This document shows positions 54,756-64,000 of a DNA stretch of 64,000 nt, in pieces. Every line of letters begins with the position of its first letter. The stretch's first letter is position 1. Source of the DNA: Malachius bipustulatus (Eukaryota > Arthropoda > Insecta > Coleoptera > Melyridae); assembly GCA_910589415.1 (NCBI GenBank), contig OU342634.1:1178001-1242000 (forward strand), read 5' to 3'. The translations under genes and the position numbers were made by a program. Under the pieces are notes generated by a model. The model was given only the letters and a program-made list of their open reading frames with translations. It did not search any database and was not told where the DNA came from.

Positions 54756-54847
54756 TTAAATAATTAAATAGTATAATTTTCAAAGGTCGACCGAAGCGAA
54801 GCTATGATTGGATCCACTAAAGCAGAATCGCATGTAGCGTAAAGTTG
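54756..54847. other. Short spacer before the TCAGG tract
   Basis: No feature recognised. Confidence 0.4.
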
Positions 54848-54885
54848 GGTCAGGTCAGGTCAGGTCAGGTCAGGTCAGGTCAGGT
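54848..54885 (+). repeat. (TCAGG)n tract, about 7.5 units, 5' of LINE copy D
   Basis: Uninterrupted GGTCA units run into the first bases of copy D (CCCTGGAAACGCC). With the tract at 61081-61130 they bracket copy D, as expected for insertion into a TCAGG array. Confidence 0.9.
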
Positions 54886-55439
54886 CCCTGGAAACGCCAC
54901 CGATTCAAAGGTAAGCGGCTAACAAGAGAGGGTGAAAAGCGAACACCAGCGCCTCTAAACTGGTGAATCCCGACCCCCAAAGGACACACATCTGGTGTGT
55001 AAGGGAATGGCAACCCCTGGGTACCTTGCTGAGGCTCGCTCTCTACAACACCTCTAACTAGCTTTGAGCGGGCCTCCTAAACTTCTTCATCTGTGTTCGG
55101 TCTTCTGTGTTGTCCGCCAACCTCGGCAAACTTCCAATTTCCTTTTCCCCTACCTCAGGGCCCATTCGAGCGGTATTCGAATAGAACGGGACTTGGCAAG
55201 CCCGAGGCGCCCTAGCTACGGAGTGGGGAGAGCCACCCACACGTAAAACCGTAATTCCACCCCGTGCTTCAAAAACCCTGTCAGAGGCGACACAGCGGTA
55301 CGTCGCACGGGAATGGAAACGGGGGGCTTGCCTTAAATGGCCGGCTTACGAGAAGGAAACTCTATAAAACCCAGTACAGACCTGTATAAAGCTGTGGGGC
55401 ACCAGGCACACCCTGCAGTATAAGTGCCCCTGCTCCGGG
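54886..55439 (+). other. 5' UTR of LINE copy D
   Basis: It shares long blocks with copy C (21774-22100): CCCTGGAAACGCCAC, a CACCAG/CTGGTG hairpin (about 54943-54964), CCCCAAAGGACAC, and GGCAACCCCTGGGTACC then TTGCTGAG. The GGGTACCTTGC block also starts copy E and occurs in copy B. Conservation of untranslated sequence across copies suggests promoter or RNA function (inference). Confidence 0.7.
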
Positions 55440-58055
55440 ATGAGCGTCACCCGGGGCTTGAATCCATCGTCTCATACTCGTGGGAAAAAAATGGAAAACA
55501 TTGAAAAAACAGAGGAGAATGAGAAGGTGACTCCCTTTAAAAGAAAAGAGTCCAGCATAATAAAGAGAACACCACCACAGGGGACCACAATCACCGGGTC
55601 ACTAGACAAAAAAGAGGCAAAAGAAGCAAACCCTCAGGTAGCTGAAGGAGAGGAGAGCCCCGAACACCCCCCGACGACAACGGAGGGGACGAAGGCACAG
55701 GGTGTAGGAGACAATAGTCTTAGGAGAAGAATCCTAGCCACGACTCTGACAAATCCTGAGGAGGGTAGTGAGGTGACAGGCCCACAAACCCCAGTAAGAA
55801 CCCCGGATACACCTAACTTCCACACACCTGGTGAATCCAAGTGGGAGGACGAGGAACTGGAAATCAGCCCCATATACCAGCTGGCAGACACTGGTCCAAT
55901 CCATCAAGCTAAGGAAGGCAACATAGCAAGAAGCACCGAAGAGACAGGAGCAGAACAAACCAGAAATATGCTGAGTAGGACCTCATCAACGAGGAGCATG
56001 TTTGATATACTGATAGACGACTCCGAGGAAGAAAGGAAGATAACAAATGAGGAAAATAATCTCTACTTGATAAACAGTCCCACACAGGGACCAACAGAGA
56101 AAATAGGAGAAGAGGGTACGCAGGAAGGAAACCCACAACCAAAAACTAGCGACTACTACAACATCGTCGCAAACGAACAGTTCATCGATACCACTCCAAT
56201 GAGGAGAGAAAGTAAGAAAAGGAAAAAAAATAGCCAAACACCCCCTCCAAACAAGCGGGACATAGAACCGGAGAATGCGGCAAAAATATGGAGACATCTA
56301 AATAGGATAAGAGCCGAAGTAGAGTCCCTAAACAGTTCCATAGAAAGGAACACACAAGTCAAAGTCAAAGAAAGCACAAAAAGACTTCGAGCCCTCATGG
56401 AGGAAACCAAAGGTGAAAAATTCCGAAATCTGCTTGGCACAACGAAACCAGCCGAAGAAACAAACACAAGAACGACAACAGAATTTAGAGATTTCTTCAA
56501 AAGACCCCCAGTGCCTCCCATCATCGGAGGAGGAGAGACTAGACCAATAACATCCACCTCGACAGACGACCGGACGAAATCTGATAATAAAATACAAATA
56601 AACGAAGAACTAAAGAAAATAAAAGAGGAATTGCGCATCTGTAAGGAAGAGAACCAAAAAATGCGTATAATTATAGACAAAAAACTAATAGGAAGTAACA
56701 ACCTCACAGGCAACAAAACATACATAGACGCCAACACGCAAACCTATGCGTGGACAGCATTAAAAAAAAAGATCACCCTGGCACAAGTAGAACAAAAAAT
56801 AAGGACAATAGAAGACTGGAAGAAAATGGCGCAGGAGGAATGGGAAGAAGAATGTTATACTAACACTGAAGTTAAAATAGGAAACCCACTAGGCACAAAG
56901 GATCAAGCAGTTAAAGTGGTGATTGTCGAAGATGACGACCTAAACATGGAACGCGGCATACAGAGGCAATTTAAGGAAAGATTCCCCGAAATACTCGAAG
57001 GCAAAGAAAAATTCGAAGTCATAGAACAAATATTAAAAATCAGAAATAAAAACGAGGAAAATACTATAGAAAGGAAGATAATCAAAATGATGGATGCAAA
57101 CACAGACGGAGAATTCTGGCGTCAGCTATTACAGCTACGTAAAGAGACCGAAAGAAATGAACATGTAGTCATTCACCAGACAAAAGGGCGCAGCCTAACG
57201 ACTCTGAGGAAGATGGCTGAAACCATCTTCCACGGAGGGAAAACACAAGTAACCATTTACTATAACAAGAAAACAAACGAGAAACGACCTCAAACGCAGG
57301 AACGTAAAACGTTCGCAATGGTCATCGAGGACGGAAGAAAGAGCTACAAGGACGTGCTGAACTCAATCAGAGGCACCCTACAGAGCGAGCAAATAAAGAA
57401 ACACATGAAAAGCGTGAGGAGCGATAAGGATGGAAAACTCCTCATTATAACCGAGAAGGATAATGCAGCACTCCAAGGTATTAAGGAAGCAATCCTGGCT
57501 AGCAACGCTGAAGCCAGAATAAGGAAAATTGGCGATAGAAGGGAGGATGAAGTCCTGATCATAAAAGGACTCGATCTCCTCTCAACCAAGGAAGAAATAA
57601 GAGAGGCAATAGAAGCAACAGTAGGCACAACGACGAACGAGGACCTAAAAATTGTCGACCTTAGACCCAACAGAAATAACACCCAGGCAACTACTGTAAA
57701 AGCCAGCAAAGCGATTGCTCAGTCATTACTAGCCAATGGCCAAATTAGAATTGCAGTAAGTAGCTGCCAGGTAAGAAAAAGGATACATGTGCATAGATGT
57801 GGCATATGCTGGTCATATGACCACAATTCCACTGACTGCAACGGTCCAGACAGAAGGAACAAATGCATGAGATGCGGGGGGGATGGACACAGAGTAGAGG
57901 CATGCAAGGAGCAGCAGGAAATGTGTCTAAGCTGCGGAACACCTGGACACAGAGCCGGAAGCGGCAGGTGTGTAGCATTTAAAAGAGCCCTGTCAAGAGC
58001 AAGATATACTGATAGGCAGACAAGCCTACAGCAGGTACCTTCCAACACAACATAA
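55440..58055 (+). CDS. ORF1 protein (Gag-like, zinc-knuckle) of LINE copy D, 871 aa, intact
   Basis: ORF1 proteins of R1-clade LINEs bind element RNA, form particles and help reach the telomere. The long N-terminal half is acidic and Ser/Thr/Pro-rich. A basic KKRKKN near residue 260 is a plausible nuclear signal. Coiled-coil-like helices occur near 283-305 (IRAEVESLNSSIERN) and 389-420 (KKIKEELRICKEENQKMR). Three C-terminal zinc knuckles lie at about 787-832: two with C-x2-C-x4-H-x4-C (CGICWSYDH, CMRCGGDGH) and one with C-x2-C-x4-H-x6-C (CLSCGTPGHRAGSGRC). A second Met 17 codons in (55491) may be the real start. The frame ends TAATAATG: two in-frame TAA codons, the second overlapping the ORF2 ATG. 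Confidence 0.9.
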   Translation: MSVTRGLNPSSHTRGKKMENIEKTEENEKVTPFKRKESSIIKRTPPQGTTITGSLDKKEAKEANPQVAEGEESPEHPPTTTEGTKAQGVGDNSLRRRILATTLTNPEEGSEVTGPQTPVRTPDTPNFHTPGESKWEDEELEISPIYQLADTGPIHQAKEGNIARSTEETGAEQTRNMLSRTSSTRSMFDILIDDSEEERKITNEENNLYLINSPTQGPTEKIGEEGTQEGNPQPKTSDYYNIVANEQFIDTTPMRRESKKRKKNSQTPPPNKRDIEPENAAKIWRHLNRIRAEVESLNSSIERNTQVKVKESTKRLRALMEETKGEKFRNLLGTTKPAEETNTRTTTEFRDFFKRPPVPPIIGGGETRPITSTSTDDRTKSDNKIQINEELKKIKEELRICKEENQKMRIIIDKKLIGSNNLTGNKTYIDANTQTYAWTALKKKITLAQVEQKIRTIEDWKKMAQEEWEEECYTNTEVKIGNPLGTKDQAVKVVIVEDDDLNMERGIQRQFKERFPEILEGKEKFEVIEQILKIRNKNEENTIERKIIKMMDANTDGEFWRQLLQLRKETERNEHVVIHQTKGRSLTTLRKMAETIFHGGKTQVTIYYNKKTNEKRPQTQERKTFAMVIEDGRKSYKDVLNSIRGTLQSEQIKKHMKSVRSDKDGKLLIITEKDNAALQGIKEAILASNAEARIRKIGDRREDEVLIIKGLDLLSTKEEIREAIEATVGTTTNEDLKIVDLRPNRNNTQATTVKASKAIAQSLLANGQIRIAVSSCQVRKRIHVHRCGICWSYDHNSTDCNGPDRRNKCMRCGGDGHRVEACKEQQEMCLSCGTPGHRAGSGRCVAFKRALSRARYTDRQTSLQQVPSNTT

Positions 58056-58057
58056 TA

Positions 58058-60897
58058 ATGTCAGCAAACATACAACATATGACCATCAGGATTCTCCGGA
58101 TTAACACGGACAGAGTTAGGGCTGCCCACGACTTAGCAGTGAAGACGGCAAAGGATACAAAGGCAGACCTTATCTTGGTCTCGGAGCCTAACCTCGCCTC
58201 GACCAGACAATCTGGATGGCTGCTGAACGACTCTGAGGATGCTGCCATCAGGGTCCTAAATAGAGATCTGGAAGTCACACACACAGGAGGTGGACAGGGA
58301 TATGTATACATCAAGACGTGTGGAATATAATGTCTACTCCTGTTACTTCTCCCCAAATAAGACCATCGAACAATTCGAAAACTTTGTCCAATCTATGGAG
58401 ACGGAGCTGCGGGGTAAAAAATATGTTATAATGGCAGGTGACTTCAACGCCAAGTCCTCCCAGTGGGGGGGGACGGTGCAATGCGCCAGAGAAGATATGC
58501 TGGGAGATATGATGGCTGCATCACGCTTATCTGTGGCAAATGACGGGCGGTACCCGACATTTGTGAGGGGATCGGCGCAGTCCTTCATAGACCTAACGCT
58601 AGTATCGGACAACCTGCGCAGTAATATACACGACTGTACATCAGTACATCAACATCAGTACATATCATATGATATGAGAATAGGGAGAGAAGTAAAGCAC
58701 AGGAGTGACCAGGAATATATCCGAATAGTGGATCGCGTAAAACTGGCAGGGATCCTAGCGAAACAACCAGAGGAGTCAGTCAGCACACCGGAAGCCCTAA
58801 CACGATGGATAAGGAGTGCACAGGATAGGGCCACAAGTAGACGCTGGGTCAAGAGGGAGAACATAAACTGGTGGACGGCAGAGCTGGAGGCGAAGAGGGA
58901 GGAGTGCACGAGACTACGCAGGGGAATTCAGATAGCCAAGCGGAAGGAGAAGGGAGACTGTCAGCAACGGATTCAAGAGGATATATATAAGAACACGAAG
59001 AAGGAACTGAGACTACTCATCAGGCAGACAAAAAGGCAATCCTGGAGAGATATATGCGAGAGAGTGAATGAGGATGTTTGGGGACAGGGTTATAAAATCG
59101 TAATGAAGCAGCTCAAACAGCATTCGCAGCCATACATACCTGTGGCTGAATGAGGCCAAACAGAAGATAAAGAAAAGGAAGTCCCCGGGTCCAGATGGGG
59201 TAACGCCGGAGACACTGAGGCTGGCGATAGAGATCTGTCCCAATTGCATATTGGAGACGATGAACGGTCTCTTGTTAAAGGGATGTTTTCCGGAGAGATG
59301 GAAGAGGTCAAGTGTAACCCTGATCTGGAAGGGAAAAGGGGATATAGACAAGGCGAAGTCTTACAGACCCATCTGTCTTATAGACTTACTAGGAAAACTC
59401 CTGGAGAAACTCGTACTCACGAGATTGCAGGCTGCAATAGACGAGGAAGGAGGCCTCAATGTAAAACAATTTGGATTCCGAAAAGGAGCGTCAACGGTGG
59501 ACGCCGTGGAGAAAGTGCTAGATGTTATACGTACCCCAATAAGAGAGAGAACGAAAAGATCACCGATGTCTGCGCTCATTGCAGTAGACATCAGGAATGC
59601 TTTTAACACCGCAAACTGGGAGGCGATCCGGGGATCTCTGGCGACCTTCAGGGTGCCTTTGTACCTGAGAAGGATGCTGGGAGACTATCTTAATGATAGA
59701 ACGATCGTTGAGAAGACTGGAACACTTAAGGTGACGCAGGGAGTCCCACAGGGCTCGATACTCGGACCCACGCTGTGGAACCTCATGTATAACGACCTGC
59801 TAGGTACTGAGATGCCCCAGGGAGTCGAGATTGTGGCATATGCTGACGATCTCATGATTGTGATCAAAGGAGAGTCAGAGCTGGGAATTGTAAGAAGAGG
59901 CAACGAGTCGATAAAAAGAGTCTTGCAGTGGCTACGGAAGGTGGGACTACAGATGGCACCAGAGAAGACTGAGGCCGCTGTGTTCTCAAACTCTTGGAAA
60001 GACAAGCGATTGTCATTTGACGTTGATGGCACCGAAATTCAGGCGGGCAGGGTCATCAATTACCTAGGAGTCTCCCTGGACAGGAGGCTAATCTTCGGAG
60101 ACCATATACAGAGGGTAGTGAGCAAGGCGCGAACAACGTGAAACGGCATGAAGGGACTGATTCCCAGACTTGGAGGACCCGTTACCGGGAAAAGGAAGCT
60201 ACTGACGGGAGTCATTCACTCGATCGCTCTCTACGCGGCCCCAGTTTGGCATCGAGCCACGAGAATTCGCAAGTATGAGAGACTGCTGGAGGGACTGCAG
60301 AGACAGGTCCTGATCGGTGTGACAAGTGCGTATCGCACAGTCTCAACCGCAGCGCTCCAGGTGATAGCGGGCGTTATTCCCATCGGAGAACAGGTGGAGA
60401 TGAGGAGGCAGAGCTATGCTACCGCGCGGTCGGGGGAAAAACTCTCCAAAAGGGAAATCAGACGAGGAGCGATTTCACGATGGCAGAGGACCTGGGAGGG
60501 TCAAGACAGCGGGAGGTGGACATACAAACTCATTCCAAACATCCTGGAATGGAATGATAAGAGACATGGCGAGCTGAACTTTTATGTCACGCAGTGCCTC
60601 ACGGGCCATGGAGTGTTCGGTACTTACCTCTATAGGATTGGCAAGGCACAGGGAGACGAGTGCTGGTACTGCGGCTCTGTGGATACCCCCGAACACACGG
60701 TTTTCGTATGTGACAGATGGGCACGAGAGAGGGAAGAGCTAGAGAGGAGGACTGGTGGCGAGATGACGGTAGAGAATATGGTCGGTACCATGCTTGCGAG
60801 TGAGACAAACTGGTACGCCATGGTCGACTACATGACGAGTATAATGGCAACCAAGGAGAGGGACGAGAGAGATCCAACGGTAAATCAGAGAAGATAG
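58058..60897 (+). pseudogene. ORF2 (endonuclease-RT) of LINE copy D, three lesions
   Basis: The ATG at 58058 overlaps the second ORF1 stop. Endonuclease about 58082-58680: SEPN (Glu), AGDFNAKS (Asp, Asn), SFIDLTLVSDN and HQHQYIS (His) are all present. Lesion 1 is a frame change near 58320 after YVYIKT. The linker has NWWTAELEAKREE. Lesion 2 lies near 59150, with about 45 codons missing relative to copies A and C and the frame lost just before KKRKSPGPDGV. RT about 59170-60110: YRPICLIDLLGKLLE, DIRNAFNTANW, QGVPQGSILGP, AYADDLMI and YLGVSLDRR. Lesion 3 is TGA at 60139 where Trp is expected, with the same frame continuing. The C-terminal finger is CWYCGSVDTPEHTVFVC. The protein would nick TCAGG DNA and prime reverse transcription there (family knowledge). 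Confidence 0.9.
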
Positions 60898-61064
60898 ACA
60901 ATTTTCATAAGTCGAAGTAAGTCTCAAACGACATTAGTACCGACTTATGAAATGAAGATGGGAGGGGGTTTAGCCGGTAGGTGCCCAAGTCTCTCTTGGG
61001 TAAGTCCGGCACTACCCGGGGAGGGAAGAACCACCCCGGGTGTCCATGAGATTCCCCCTCCACC
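60898..61064 (+). other. 3' UTR of LINE copy D with nested hairpins
   Basis: Hairpin 1 pairs GCCGG (60973-60977) with CCGGC (61006-61010). Its loop contains a further CCCAAG/CTTGGG hairpin (60984-61000) not present in copies A and B. Hairpin 2 pairs ACCCGGGG (61014-61021) with CCCCGGGT (61034-61041) around GGAAGAAC. Relative to copy A, two pairs of hairpin 2 changed on both sides (T-A to C-G, C-G to G-C). Confidence 0.8.
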
Positions 61065-61080
61065 AAAAAAAAAAAAAAAA

Positions 61081-61130
61081 GGTCAGGTCAGGTCAGGTCA
61101 GGTCAGGTCCGGTCAGGTCAGGTCAGGTCA
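61081..61130 (+). repeat. (TCAGG)n tract, ten units, between LINE copies D and E
   Basis: It directly follows the 16-A tail of copy D and directly precedes copy E. One unit carries a variant (GGTCC for GGTCA at about 61106-61110), so the tract is near-perfect. Confidence 0.9.
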
Positions 61131-61321
61131 GTCGGGGTACCTTGCTGAGACTCCCCTTGCTTCACCCTGTCTTGGGGGAGTCTCCTTAACTTTAAACTTT
61201 CCTATCGGTCACCCTGTACCAACGTTCTTAATACTTCCTTTAACAACTACTCTTTGGGTATGGCAACCTCATCTCTAGGGTCCCCGACCCCCATGGTTAG
61301 TGGGAAAAATAACTTCATGAA

Positions 61322-64000
61322 ATGTCGGTAGAAAAACAGAAACTACCCCAGGAGGGTTCCAGCAGTGCTGGGGAATCCCTCACCGAGAGAGGAAATCTCT
61401 CGGTCTGCCCCACGGATTCTGGAGGGGGCAATCAACCGATCGAAATAACCAATACGGTCAGATTTCCAAGGCAGGAATCTACCAAAGTCCAAAGAAGCTC
61501 ACCAGGGACTCCTGTGTCTACGTCAGGATACAGTATGGATGAGGAGGGGTGCTCGACTCCTAGCGCAAAACGTGCAATGGAGGAAGAATACCTAGACGAA
61601 GAAATCCAGACAAGTCCTGCATTCCAGCTGGGAACTCCAAATGCGACAGTGCCATCACAGGGAAGAACCGATGTACCGCCTACTCCTACGAGTGAATCGA
61701 TACAGTTTGAAAAGAGGGAAGAGGAGGCTGGAACGGGAAATACGGGGGTTTTGCCTGTGTGCAATTATAATCTCATAGACATTAGCAGCGAGGATGAGGG
61801 GAAAGACGAAACCGAAAGCAGGCAAGTAATAGAAGACAAACACGTGGTAGACCATGACAACACACCTCGGACAAAAAAAAGGAAGGGAGGTAGTAGACAT
61901 GGCAGCCCTGCCACCACTATAGTTACCCAACAAACGAGGACAGAGCCAAATATTACACTGATAATATTACAAAAGAAGATAGATGCACTCGTCGCTCTGG
62001 GTAAAGAACACTAAAACGTGAGAATGGAAGTCAAGAAATTGGCGGGAGGAATGAAAACCATGATAACAAGGGCACTGGCGGAAGACAGCAAAGATAGAGG
62101 AAAATGGGCGTTAATGGAGAGTCAACTTAGCTGCTCCGTTACTCAGGAAGAATTTACTAGGGCAAGAAAAGAATGGGAAGAGAAAAATAAAGATTTAGCC
62201 AAGGAAAATGAGATTTTAAGGAAGCATAATAAACTTCTAAAAGACAGGGCAAAAGAGAGCGAAGACAAGAGGGAACATGGGAAATGTCCAGATTGCGCGA
62301 TGGAGACATGGAGGGAGAACAGAAGGAAGGTGTTAACTAGCCGAATCTCCTTCGAAAAATTTGAAGAAACTACGGAAGAAGACTGGAACAAGTCTGTTTT
62401 TGGGACAGTGAAAAATGTAAAGGGTCATGTATGGGAGGCTCCTGAAGACCGCGCGATAGCTCTCCCATGCAGTAAGCAATTCGAGAGCAAAGAAGCGGAA
62501 ATCGGAAGAGCTATCAGAACGTTTGGGGGAGTAAACATGCTTCTCCTCCAAAATAAAAGGGAAACAGCAGTAGCTAGGATGAAGCACTCATGGAGTTTTC
62601 CAGAAGAGGACGGAAGAAATAGGGTGATAGAGAGGTACATTATGCTACCCGATAATCAAAGCAGGAACGAAAGAGCCGTTTCAAGCCGGAAATGCCTTTG
62701 AGGCACTATTGACCTTAAAGAACGTCCTAAGTCAGGACGGAATAGCGAAGTTGGCACTCCCCGAGCTGAAAGGGGAAAACGCGGTCAAAATGACGAGAAT
62801 GATGGAGTATACAGGTGTCCCAGCTTATTCGAAGCGGTCTCTGTAGGCCAAACGATGGACTTTTTCAAAAAACTTTTTGAAAATTCAAGTACAGGATCAC
62901 AATGGCCATAATTTAAAATTATTTTGGAGTATACAGAGTGTTCCATATGACAGTGGCATATCAAAGTTATGTTTTTTTAAATGGAATGCTCCTATGTTAT
63001 TGCATTTTTAGATTGTCTGAGAAGAGAAAATAAGATTGACTTTTACAGTTGGTTTTTAAATTCAAAAGTCTTTGGGTTATAAACAAGTGAAAATCGTCAT
63101 TTTTCAAGTTCAAAGCCCTGTACAACGAAAACGGCTGAAGATAGAGAAAAACGGCTTACATGGCCCTATTTTACTTTTTCATGTACTATCCTATCATGTA
63201 GATGAAATGTTTATACACGGTGATAAAAAATTTGAAAAATTCTGAGATTTCTCCACGCGTCGCCAAATAAAAAAATCAAAGAAAGTAAAAATTTTTCTAT
63301 ACCACAGGATAGTACATAAAAAGTTAAAATAGGGACATGTAAGCCGTTTTTCTCTATCTTGAACCGTTTTCATTCTACAGGGCCTTGAACTTGGAAAATG
63401 ACGATTTTCACTTGTTTATAACTCAAAAACTTCTGAATTTAAACACCAACTGTAAAAGCCAATCCTATTTTCTCTTCTCAGACAATCTAAAAATGCAATA
63501 ACATAGGACCATTCCATTTAAAAAAACATAACTTTGATATGCCACTGTCATATGGGACACTCTGTATACTCCAAAGTAATTTTAAATTATGGCCATTGTG
63601 ATCCTGTACTTGAATTTGCAAATTTTTTTTGGAAAAAAGCAATCGTTTGGCCTACAGAGACCGCTTCGAATAAGCTGGGACACCTGTATATTCTCGGAGG
63701 GAGATATAGAAATAGAGGTATACTCTCCGGAAGATAAAACTACGTATGCGGAGGCGGGTTCTAAAAGAAAAAATTCCATAGCTGACCCAATGTCACAGGG
63801 GAAAAGAGTAAACAGGAAGGAAGCAATCCGGATAAGGGCGGGGGATGTGACATACATAGATATGCTGAAACAGCTGAAACAAGCGGTTAGCCCAGAAGAA
63901 GGAATTAAGATAGACACAGTGAGGAAGACACGGGCTGGGGAGTTACTTCTCACCGTGAAAGACGGAGCAGAATCACTGAAGAACTTACATCGGGAAATAG
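61322..64000 (+). pseudogene. ORF1 (Gag-like) of LINE copy E, partial
   Basis: Start MSVEKQKLPQE, homologous to the copy B start. The frame 61322-62011 stops at TAA (62012-62014) and continues in the same frame at 62015-62701, so this is a single nonsense change. Features: acidic N-terminus, TKKRKGG basic stretch (about residue 183), a coiled-coil-like helix (about 62150-62280), CPDCAMET, and KGHVWEAPEDRAIALPC. A frame change near 62680 leads into QAGNAFEALLTLK to 62807. After the foldback the frame resumes at about 63693 (EGDIEIEVYSPEDK ... DTVRKTRAGELLLTVKDG) and is open to the window end. Zinc knuckles would lie beyond 64000. Confidence 0.8.
62810..63688. mobile_element. Foldback MITE, ends TACAGGTGTCCCAGC, inserted in copy E ORF1
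   Basis: The left arm from TACAGGTGTCCCAGCTTATT (then CGAAGCGGTCTCTGTAGGCC) is mirrored by GGCCTACAGAGACCGCTTCG then AATAAGCTGGGACACCTGTA at 63688. The arms pair for about 400 bp each with few mismatches (GGATCACAATGGCCATAATT, GTGGCATATCAAAGTTATG, GAAAATCGTCATTTTTCAAG). The loop is about 60 bp around 63230-63290. TA is present at both ends. No coding sequence. An older relative is at 49517-50429 and a scrap lies near 18340-18480. Confidence 0.88.

Larger units (their letters stand above)
54886..61080 (+). mobile_element. R1-clade LINE copy D (SART/TRAS-like), near full length, in TCAGG repeats
   Basis: 6195 bp: 5' UTR 54886-55439, ORF1 55440-58055, ORF2 58058-60897 (damaged), 3' UTR 60898-61064, poly(A) of 16 A. 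TCAGG tracts lie directly on both sides in the same orientation as the sense strand. ORF1 with three zinc knuckles, an N-terminal endonuclease in ORF2, RT with YADD, a C-terminal Cys-His finger and no RNase H place it in the R1 clade. The TCAGG flanks place it with telomere-repeat-specific members of the SART/TRAS type. Two frame changes and one stop in ORF2 make this copy inactive but young. Confidence 0.92.
61131..64000 (+). mobile_element. R1-clade LINE copy E, 5'-truncated, running off the window
   Basis: It begins at the GGGGTACCTTGCTGAG block that lies well inside the 5' UTR of copies B, C and D, so its 5' end is truncated exactly at the TCAGG tract. ORF1 starts at 61322 and is interrupted by a foldback at 62810-63688. 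The window ends inside ORF1, so ORF2 and the 3' end cannot be seen. Confidence 0.85.

Overview
This is a repeat-dominated stretch of an animal, almost certainly insect, genome. I found no convincing host gene, tRNA or rRNA. All recognisable coding sequence belongs to transposable elements. The best lineage clue is the set of (TCAGG)n tracts at 13374-13386, 54848-54885 and 61081-61130. TCAGG is the telomeric repeat of many beetles, and the tracts abut R1-clade non-LTR retrotransposons (LINEs) of the SART/TRAS type, which insert into telomeric repeats. A coleopteran is therefore the most likely source (inference).

Five R1-clade copies, called A to E here, all lie on the + strand. A (about 9905-13373) is 5'-truncated and joined through two TCAGG units to B (13387-about 21665). 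C (about 21774-28672) follows after 108 bp. D (54886-61080) is nearly full length, with an intact ORF1, a lightly damaged ORF2, 3' UTR and poly(A). It is joined through about ten TCAGG-type units to E (61131-window end). B, C and E carry later insertions of DNA transposons or LINE debris. A, B and D share a 3' UTR with two RNA hairpins, one of which shows compensatory base changes.

Between the two LINE clusters lies AT-rich DNA full of non-autonomous DNA transposons. Most are foldbacks (two long inverted arms with almost no loop) with TA-CAG...CTG-TA ends: 5407-6044, 35439-44358, 44679-45500, 45614-46567, 46568-47567, 49517-50429, 53620-54275 and 62810-63688. Others are a piggyBac-type element at exact TTAA sites (30242-31001), a 201-bp TA element (31331-31531), a hAT-like element (15551-16354), and two large elements sharing CCCAAGYARCAT ends and 2-bp target duplications (19971-21245, 23752-25694).

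The youngest insertion is an intact BEL/Pao LTR retrotransposon (35656-42549). Its two 448-bp LTRs look identical, it has a 5-bp target duplication and a single open 1788-codon gag-pol frame, and it sits in one arm of a 2-kb foldback. Old LINE fragments of the CR1/Jockey type, two of them with (TTA)n tails, and a Ty3/gypsy integrase scrap complete the inventory. The order of events can be read from nesting: telomere-type LINEs and old foldbacks first, then DNA transposons into them, then the BEL element.
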